This document shows, in pieces, positions 57,771-64,000 of a DNA stretch of 64,000 bases (position 1 is the first letter of the stretch; every line of letters starts with the position of its first letter). The stretch is from NCBI GenBank assembly GCA_051294375.1, contig CM119269.1, positions 14,457,918-14,521,917 on the forward strand. Reading direction: 5' to 3'. The notes beneath the pieces were generated by a model. It ran no database searches and was not told the origin of the DNA. It was given only the letters and a program-made list of their open reading frames with translations. The stretch comes from Paraspadella gotoi (taxonomy: Eukaryota; Chaetognatha). The position numbers and the translations under genes were made by a program.

Positions 57771-59877
57771 CTCAATATTATCTCATTTCCGCAGAGGTTT
57801 TCAAATTTTTTTCAACGGAAACGAGATTATCATTATATTTTTTTTTCTGGGTTTTTCGAAATGTCTGCTTCATTAAATAATCAGAAAGAGTTTTGAGCAT
57901 TAGCGAAGGAATCGATAGCAGCGTGTTTCATGGGATCAAAAATGGTTGGGAAGTTGAACGTTGGGATTTTTAGTAGTTTGGTCGGCCGTTATGACAGTAC
58001 CTATGACAGTACAAAAAAAAGTGTACATTGTACAAGTTGGAAGAAAATGGGAGGAAAAAATCCAAGATTCAACTGAAACCGTGGCATAAGTATTAGGTAT
58101 TGAGTATTTAGTATTGAGTATTGAGTATTGAAATATATCATTCATTAAGTATCAGGCTTTTAACCACAATCACAATCTGAAAAAAAAAAATAAATAAACT
58201 TGTTACGATGGCGGTGCCAGTCTCCATTAGCACCTTATCAGTTACCGTATGAAACTTTGGCGACGCCAAGATTTCCCCCATTCGCGTCGCTACGACGCGG
58301 CGCCACGACGTTTGGGCGCCGCTTCCCCTTTCTCCGCCCTTTTCTTTTCCCTCGACGAGAAGTGGAAAAAGGAGGCAGTTTTAAAGGGTAAGAGATTGAT
58401 GGAAAGACCGTGTGACGTCGTGACGATAACAAATGCGCGTCGAGTCTAAGTAATAAAGATTCGATTCGGGGGGAGAAAAAGGACCCGAAATCCCCGAGGG
58501 GCCTGCGCCCCGCCCAACCCCGCCCCGTCGTCAGGGCGCCGCCGCCTTTGTTGGGCCGCCGACTCTTATTCACGGCGTTCAACAGTTATTTCGTCCTTTT
58601 ATCGTTGGAGCCGATTTTCTGTTTGGGAGCGAATTAGGTTTTCGGCTTCTTTTATCGGAGCTGCTCTTTATTTGATCGATTTGATCCAGATCCTGTATTT
58701 AATTAATTATTGATGTAATTATTTATTTTCTAACTTATTAATGTATTTACCAATTGATATTTTTTATTGAAGACAAAAATTTTTATGGATTTATTCATTA
58801 ATTCATTTTTTTACATTTTTTTTTTCATTTTGCTTTTTTCGGGCCGCCCTTGTCCAGTTAAGCCTTCCTGCCGTCTGGCTTCGTTGGCCTGTCTTTCCCC
58901 TGTTGGGCCTTCCTCTCGTCTTTGGGCCTCCCATCGTCTCCCTCTCCTGGTTTCTTTCCTCGTTTATTCTTTGTTTGGATTCATGATTTATTTAAAGGAG
59001 AAAAAGAGGAGAAAACACATCGTTATTGGAATTTTCCTTGTCGGTCCCAATATAAGGCGGAGTCGTGTCTCGACGAGAGAAATTGAAAATCTAAGGGTTG
59101 TTTGCAATTTTTTTGTTTTTTAAGTATAAAATTGAAGCCTAGTGCTCTTAGAGTTAACAATTTAAACTGTGAGACTGGATCTTGTTAAAATCTTGTAAGA
59201 GGGTTGCAAGCCACCATAGCCTGTCCAAAGTCAGGGGCAAGATAGCTTCTTCATTGTTTATTGACTGAATTAATAATTTTTACATTAGTTGTACCAATTT
59301 CATCAAAAAATATTTTTGGCTTTTAGATGGATGATATGATGATATAAAAATAAAAAGAGAAATAAATTGGGTATATTCATACAAACAATGACGACGACAA
59401 CGACGACGACTTCAACGCAACTTTCGTTTTATCTGTTCAATGAGTGGAATTGGTCTGACTGCCTCATTCGATAGCTCGTCAGTTGTCAACAACCGCGTCT
59501 TTTTCTCTCGTCGTCACATTTTTTAGGTTCACCGACCTTTTAGAGACGTAATTCTATCACGACAACAATTTTAAATACGAAGGCCCAACTACTAATTTTT
59601 CTCCCACATAAGCGAAATTAACCAAATTACGAGGCTTTCTCTTTCCTCGTATATAACGATGACAAATTTCGTCATAAAGGTCGAATTTCCTCTATATTTT
59701 TTCTCTCAGATCACGTGACCGACATATCAATTCCCGAATCCGTGATACAAAAATTCTACAAAGAAGAAAAAGAAGAGAAAAAATCTAAGAAGACGAAAGA
59801 GAAAAAAGAAGAAGAAGAAGAATTTGCAAAGGATCTCGAAGGGGTGAGGCTTACTAACTTTCTCTCTCTCTCACTCT

Positions 59878-59927
<50 letters not shown>

Positions 59928-60953
59928 ATCTCTCTCTTCTCTCTCTCTCTCTCTCTCTCTCTTTTTCCGTCTGGTTGTCCGTCTGTCTCTCTCACTTCGT
60001 TTTCCCGCTATTTGCCTCAGTTTCGATTTTCCATGCTTCCGCCCTTATCTGCCCCCCCACCCATTACCTTATCTTTTAATTTCACCACTTTCTTTTATTA
60101 TTATTATTATTATCATTTATTATATTATTATTACCTTTCCCTTCCCCCATACACCGTTAATCGTATCCTCGTATCGATTTTGACGGATAAGTTTTTTTAG
60201 TTTAAACCAAAAAACGAATACTTTGTTCCCCGGAAAGAAGAAAAAAAAATGCTCTACAGAAAAGGGTATAATATCGAGTCTCAGATATCGGAAAAATAAT
60301 TACGATTTTTTTAAAGGGAAAAAAAATTATAATTTTTTTCTTTCACTAATATCAAGGTTGAGCTTTTAGTTGCTGACCGATACTAGCGACTTTATAAATG
60401 AAATAAGTAAACGAAATATTTATTTTCATAAAAAAGTTAAAAAAGACACATTCACCATGAAATACATTCAAAGCGAAACGCTCGTTCTTTTAATCAGCAT
60501 TAAACCAATAACCAGTCCATAGTCGAAGCCCTACGTCCACACATTGCTTGCTCCTCAAACAAAAGAGCGACGCTTTTAAATGGTGTGCTTATTACTTGCG
60601 TAATGACAAAAAAAAAATATGAAATTATAAAACTAAAGCTACCTTTAAATACATTTCAGACTGCAACGATGAGACAATTTTGCTTGTAACAAGTCCCTTC
60701 CCCCCCTACTCCGTATCACGCTCGCACATTCCCGATCAGCCCGTGAGGCCTCTTTATAAAATTTAATAGCGATCCATCGCGTCTTTATAGATTTTCATTA
60801 TTGCGCCTGCGCAGAGCAACTTCGCCCTCGTTTAGTTTTACGAGTATCGCTTTATTCTTTAATCCCTTTAAATATTATTTCATCCCGCGTTACTCTCAGC
60901 CCTCCTTCCCTTCAACCCTTTGAATTCAACCGTGGAATAGAGCAAAGCTGGGG

Positions 60954-60997
<44 letters not shown>

Positions 60998-62944
60998 AGT
61001 CCCTTTCATTTTCTTTCTCTCTCTCGCTGTCTCTTTCATACCCAAGCCCGATTAATCGCCCCATAATGGGTCCGCTAGTGATTATCGCTCAAACCCGTAT
61101 TTCCTGGCGTAATAATATTATGCGCCACCAGATTTGCTCCCCCTTTTTCTTTCTTTTTTTTCTTTTTTTTTCTCTCCTCTTCCTCTCTTTCTTTTTCATT
61201 AATTATCAGTTAATGTCCTCGCTACAACGTAACACCTGCTTCCAAATTCCCATTTACGAATGAAAACTTTAGCTCGAAATTTTGTTTTCACTTTTCTAAA
61301 TACCTATGTTACATTCGTATATTTTTATCATTTTTTTATCTCAAAATTTAAAAGGCATTTTTACATAGACCTAATTACTATCTATAAATTATAGTATTTC
61401 AAAATCATTTATAAATAAATTCATTTATATATAATAACTAAATAATTAAAATTAAACATTTACCGTTCATAATTCGATAATCTTCTGCGAAATTTTTCCC
61501 AAAAAAAAGTAGGCAACCTTTTAATGTACTAAAACGATGTAGAAAATATTCAAATGAGCAGAATATGATATTCACGATCATTTAGAACTCAATTTTTTAC
61601 ATTACCGAAACCATTAAAGTTTCTGAACGATATTAATGCGGAAAATACCGTCGTCAGAGCGTATTTTTTTTCACTTAGTTTTTTCTTCTCTGACACGCAT
61701 CGTTTGTGATAAATGGTTTCAGTTTTCTTTCTAATGGTTTCATTTTTTTTTTGTTTTCGTTTTTCCCCTTAAAACAACAACAACAACACTGCCCCCCCTC
61801 TTTTGTCCCAACCCCTTTCTTCCCCCGCATGCCTTTGATTCCGATGCCATCCTTCCAATTACTCCTCCCCCCGCAAATTCAATCATTGCTGCCACAACCA
61901 TTCGTTTGCTGCCACTTCACCACTTGCATTCAACCACCATACTTCTCCCTCGCAACATCCCGATCATTTCGACCCCTCGCCGCCGCCGCCGCCGCCGCCG
62001 CCGCCATCTTCAGCACTTTCACATGAACATCGGCGGCCCCCGCGGCGGACGTTTCGCCGCCAATCCTTCTACGCCATCTCCTGGCGGCGTCGTCGTCCTT
62101 CCATGGTATCTCCTCAACGAGGACGACGGCCACCGGATCAGGCATCCGTTCGCCCACGCCGCTTCCGGACGAGCGCGACCGGTAGCGCCGCCGCCGGAAG
62201 CGGAAGGGTCGGGAGCGGAAGCTGAGGGTTCAGCAGCGGAACCTGAGGGTTCAGGAGCGGAAGCGGAGGGCTCTGGAGCGGAAGCGGACGGTTCAGCAGC
62301 GGAGGTTGACGGGTCAGGAGAGGACGGGTCTGGATCAGAAACCCAGAATGAGCAGGAGTCTGGAGAAGATGAGTCGGAAGCCGATCGTCTTGCACCGGAT
62401 AAGTCGGAAGCCAATCGCCCTGTACAGGATAAGTCGGAAGCCAATCGCCCTGTACAGGATGAGTCAGAAGCCGATCGCCCTCCACTCGATGAGTCGAAAG
62501 CCAATCGCTTGGCACCGGATAGATCGGAATCCAATCGCCCTGTACAGGATGAGTCAGAAGCCGATCGCTCGGCACCAGATAAGTCAGGAACGGAATCGCA
62601 CAAAGCGGCAGGAACTGAAACGACGTCGGTAGATTCAAAAACGGGTGCATGGGAAGCGGAAGTGACTTCAGTCTCTGGATTAGAAAACTCACAAACGACG
62701 CATTCTCCAAAATTGGCCAATCACAGCGCGACTACTTACCCCTCAGCCAATCGCTACGTAGAAAACGATGACCGGGAAAACGAAAGTCTCAAAATGGTCG
62801 AAAAGTTCGACGGCGAAAGAAACAGCGACGAAATCGTCGAAAACAGTGACGACAATCACAGAAACAGTGACCGCAATGACGATTCGAACCACGAAAACAA
62901 ATACGGAAAAGAAAACGACGACAATATCACGGAGAACGACCGAT

Positions 62945-62984
<40 letters not shown>

Positions 62985-63411
62985 AAACGAATTTTACTCC
63001 GATAAAAATGACAATGACGATTTGGACAAAGAAGTTGTCCCAAAAAACGACGACGACGACCGCGAAAACAACGATTACGACAATAAAAACTACGACGACA
63101 ATTACGACGAAGACGACGATTATTACCCCAAGAAGAACGACGATTACGACGACAATTACGACGACGAAATCTCCCGCGAAAGCGAAGAGGATTTCTCCAA
63201 CTTCCCGCCAGAGTCCGCCTTCTTCCCTCGTCCCGCGGGTCCGAAGGGAAAAAACAAAAGCGTAAATTATTACCGCCATTCGGCGCCCGTGCCCGAGGAC
63301 TCGGCCGACGCGGCCGCCAATTCCGCCGACGCCTCCGCCTCTTCAACCGTCAACCTCGAACTTTCTCTCGCGCTCCTCGCGCTCCGCCTCATTTCTCGAT
63401 CTTCGATCTGA
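54342..63411 (+). CDS. Gene B: GDNF-receptor/GAS1-like GPI-anchored receptor (5' partial)
   Basis: Join: 54342-54430, 54869-54935, 55330-55509, 55651-55728, 56857-57010, 57529-57665, 59710-59843, 62014-63411. All phases agree and the sum is 745 codons plus a split first codon. Exons 1-3 form one ten-cysteine GDNF/GAS1 domain and exons 5-6 a second. The spacings (C-6-C-5-C in both, then C-10-C in the second) match GFR-alpha and GAS1. Exon 7 is a Lys/Glu-rich linker. Exon 8 carries Ser/Glu/Ala repeats, a 10-residue repeat, an Asp/Asn-rich region and a hydrophobic tail like a GPI signal. The family binds GDNF-type ligands with RET (GFR-alpha) or Hedgehog (GAS1) outside the cell. Two visible domains plus GPI resemble GAS1, but a further N-terminal domain could be in the gap. 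Start and signal peptide are not visible. Confidence 0.88.
54869..54935 (+). CDS. Gene B exon 2 (domain 1)
   Basis: Acceptor TTGTTCCAG, phase 0 to 1, donor GAAG|GTGAGC. Reads VCRTRSACDHSYNMLPAICL with three conserved cysteines. Its 22 codons are too few for long-ORF detection. Confidence 0.88.
55330..55509 (+). CDS. Gene B exon 3 (domain 1, core)
   Basis: Acceptor CATCTCTTTTAG, phase 1 to 1, donor GCCG|GTGAGT. Reads AGVCKATDLQRCNLYLKTM, then a CFC pair after PMLRP, then KECLRIRRMLFQNTCWNQE. The C-x-C pair followed by a spaced Cys-helix-Cys is the hallmark of the GDNF/GAS1 fold and completes ten cysteines. Confidence 0.92.
55651..55728 (+). CDS. Gene B exon 4 (interdomain linker)
   Basis: Acceptor TTGTTCCTCGCAG, phase 1 to 1, donor ACTG|GTGAGA. 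Reads DAVFAQKQNLDANAMEQKAK and QRVTPT. No cysteine, hydrophilic. Confidence 0.85.
56316..56620 (+). mobile_element. tRNA-derived SINE in gene B intron 4
   Basis: A box GGGCTAAGTGGG (56317-56328, 11 of 12 to TRGCNNAGYNGG) and B box GGTTCGAACCA (56386-56396, 10 of 11) lie in the right order, 57 bp apart, as in a Pol III promoter. About 220 bp of tRNA-unrelated body follow (GGTTTACCGCC, CAATGAGCCACAGGGTCACG). The cloverleaf is not intact, so it is not a working tRNA. Ends are uncertain and no poly-A tail or target-site duplication was fixed. Confidence 0.7.
56857..57010 (+). CDS. Gene B exon 5 (first half of domain 2)
   Basis: Acceptor CCCCAACCAAACAG, phase 1 to 2, donor ACCAA|GTGAGT. Reads GRPPPKPPRGNVLPSC, STHFTDCIKSDRCRQIFINY, RRYCKWKHNKCIHKT. 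C-6-C-5-C-10-C equals the spacing of the second domain of vertebrate GAS1. Confidence 0.92.
57529..57665 (+). CDS. Gene B exon 6 (second half of domain 2)
   Basis: Acceptor CGCCCCCCGCAG, phase 2 to 1, donor CTTG|GTAAGA. Reads YQCALAHRELQTTGLSNCTC, PLNQKGDVSGRCDRLQFKF and VFNPCL. The CTC pair and the two last cysteines complete the second set of ten. Confidence 0.92.
57682..57765 (+). repeat. (CT)n tract in gene B intron 6
   Basis: Begins 17 bp after the exon 6 donor. Confidence 0.9.
58205..58600. promoter_or_regulatory. CpG-rich block inside gene B intron 6
   Basis: GC-rich with many CpGs (GACGCGGCGCCACGACG, CCCCGCCCAACCCCGCCCCG), including GC-box-like CCCGCCC motifs and GATGGCGG. It could be an internal promoter or enhancer, or the start of a nested transcript. 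No exon recognised. Confidence 0.35.
59190..59302 (-). repeat. Dispersed ~115-bp repeat, copy 3
   Basis: Reverse complement of the element at 45811: CTTGTAAGAGG, CCATAGCCTGTCCAAAGTCA, GGGGCAAGATAGCTT and GTTGTACCAATTTCAT. Lies in gene B intron 6, about 400 bp before exon 7. Confidence 0.85.
59710..59843 (+). CDS. Gene B exon 7 (charged linker)
   Basis: Acceptor TTTTTTCTCTCAG, phase 1 to 0, donor GAAGGG|GTGAGG. Reads HVTDISIPESVIQKFYKEEK, then KKSKKTKEKKEEEEEF and AKDLEG. Cysteine-free; a likely helical spacer between the folded domains and the tail. Confidence 0.75.
59861..59962 (+). repeat. (CT)n tract in gene B intron 7
   Basis: Begins 17 bp after the exon 7 donor, the same spacing as in intron 6. 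Confidence 0.9.
60958..60994 (+). repeat. (CT)n tract in gene B intron 7
   Basis: Pure CT, about 37 bp. The rest of the intron (59963-62013) is AT-rich with ATT repeats near 60095-60130 and no exon seen. Confidence 0.9.
62014..63411 (+). CDS. Gene B exon 8 (repeat-rich acidic stalk and GPI-like tail)
   Basis: Acceptor CCATCTTCAG after a (GCC)n run, entry phase 0 as required by exon 7; 465 codons and TGA. It contains no cysteine. Order: Gly/Arg/Pro start with VVVLPWYLLNEDDG; six 7-residue units of EAEGSGA type; seven 10-residue units of DESEADRLAP / DKSEANRPVQ type (30-bp repeat); a Ser/Thr-rich spacer; an Asp/Asn/Tyr-rich region with a GAC-coded Asp run; SADASASS small residues; then LELSLALLALRLISRSSI at the end. 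Small residues followed by a terminal hydrophobic stretch fit a GPI signal, though one Arg interrupts it. The repeats look like an extended, possibly glycosylated stalk. Confidence 0.82.
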
Positions 63412-63748
63412 ATTTCCCTCGATTTCTTATTTAATTTCATTTGATTTTTTTTTTCTCTCGCCAGATTCGCTTGTTCTTATGTTTCACAGTTCGCTGAATT
63501 ATATTATTATAATTATGTGTTTTTAATTATTTTTAAAGAGTTTATTTTTTGTTTTGACGATCGTCGCTGCTCGTTAAACTCGTTGATTTCGGACCGTTTC
63601 GAGTATGAAATATTCTAAATAATATGATTTATTTATTTAACTTACATAAAAATGACAACTCATTATCTTGATTAAAATGGAAGTCTGAAGTGGGGAGTAT
63701 GAGCGAGCGCGTTCGACCCTTTCCTCTTTTGTGTTTTTGTCATAAGAT

Positions 63749-63754
63749 AATAAA
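63749..63754 (+). promoter_or_regulatory. Candidate polyadenylation signal of gene B (AATAAA)
   Basis: Canonical hexamer about 340 bp past the stop, followed by a T-rich stretch. The rest of 63412-64000 is AT-rich 3' flank. Confidence 0.45.
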
Positions 63755-64000
63755 TCTTTTTTTTTTTCAGAAAATCCTTTTTAGTTTGGTTTACTTTTAA
63801 TTTGAAAGTCAGTTTTATTTTTGTAAGAAATAGATCGTGTTCTTAGTCGTTAAGGGAACGGTCTGCTACGAAAGTCGTTTATGACTATTTTATTACATTT
63901 TTTTTATTGTTTAAATTTTTGTTGTGCCCGACGCCGATTTCCCCTTCAATACAATAGCTGAAGCGGAAGGATAAAAAGACGGAATTTACTTCTTACCTAA

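Noticed and set aside
61906-62013. Upstream extension of gene B exon 8 (MLPLHHLHSTT...)
   Set aside because: It is pyrimidine-rich intron sequence ending in a GCC run and CAG; the phase from exon 7 requires splicing at 62014.

Overview
This is a metazoan nuclear genomic window. It has spliced genes with GT-AG introns, LINE and tRNA-SINE debris, and no bacterial gene organisation. It is extremely rich in simple repeats: (GA)n/(CT)n tracts recur every 1-3 kb, with GAC/CGA trinucleotide runs, AAAT and GAAA tetranucleotides and several minisatellites. The repeats and protein types fit an invertebrate, perhaps an arthropod, but nothing here settles the species.

Two genes are well supported. Gene A (minus strand, 13530 to 8853, seven proposed coding exons) encodes a roughly 1000-residue scaffold-like protein. 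It has a poly-proline N-terminus, a charged helix, two DPLW modules, a central PTB/PID-like fold, a long disordered tail and RRGSSP repeats. Gene B (plus strand, 54342 to 63411, eight exons visible, 5' end missing in or beyond an N gap) encodes a GDNF-receptor/GAS1-type surface protein. It has two ten-cysteine domains, a lysine/glutamate-rich linker and a large repeat-rich acidic last exon that ends in a GPI-signal-like tail.

Much of the rest looks like assembly structure rather than biology. Five gaps are exactly 25 N long. Four of them sit between near-identical copies of flanking sequence: inverted copies around 5183 and 19015, direct copies around 32569 and 41144. The copies differ mostly by one-base indels, as expected of unpolished long-read extension into gaps. 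Gene content in 118-9697, 14640-24345 and 25169-42500 is therefore probably counted twice, and reading frames there are unreliable. Comparing copies helps: it suggests a frame repair in gene A exon 6 and shows splice sites that one copy has lost.

Layout: 118-9697 palindrome 1 (last exons of gene A in the right arm, plus candidate exons of at least one more gene); 9730-13530 body of gene A; 14640-24345 palindrome 2 with a 1.25-kb insertion in one arm; 25169-40126 two direct 7.4-7.5 kb copies carrying a LINE fragment, purine tracts and minisatellites; 40260-43650 a short direct duplication leading into a 61-bp minisatellite; 43650-53971 gap-rich, mostly non-coding DNA with microsatellites and a dispersed ~115-bp repeat; 54342-63411 gene B with a tRNA-derived SINE in an intron.
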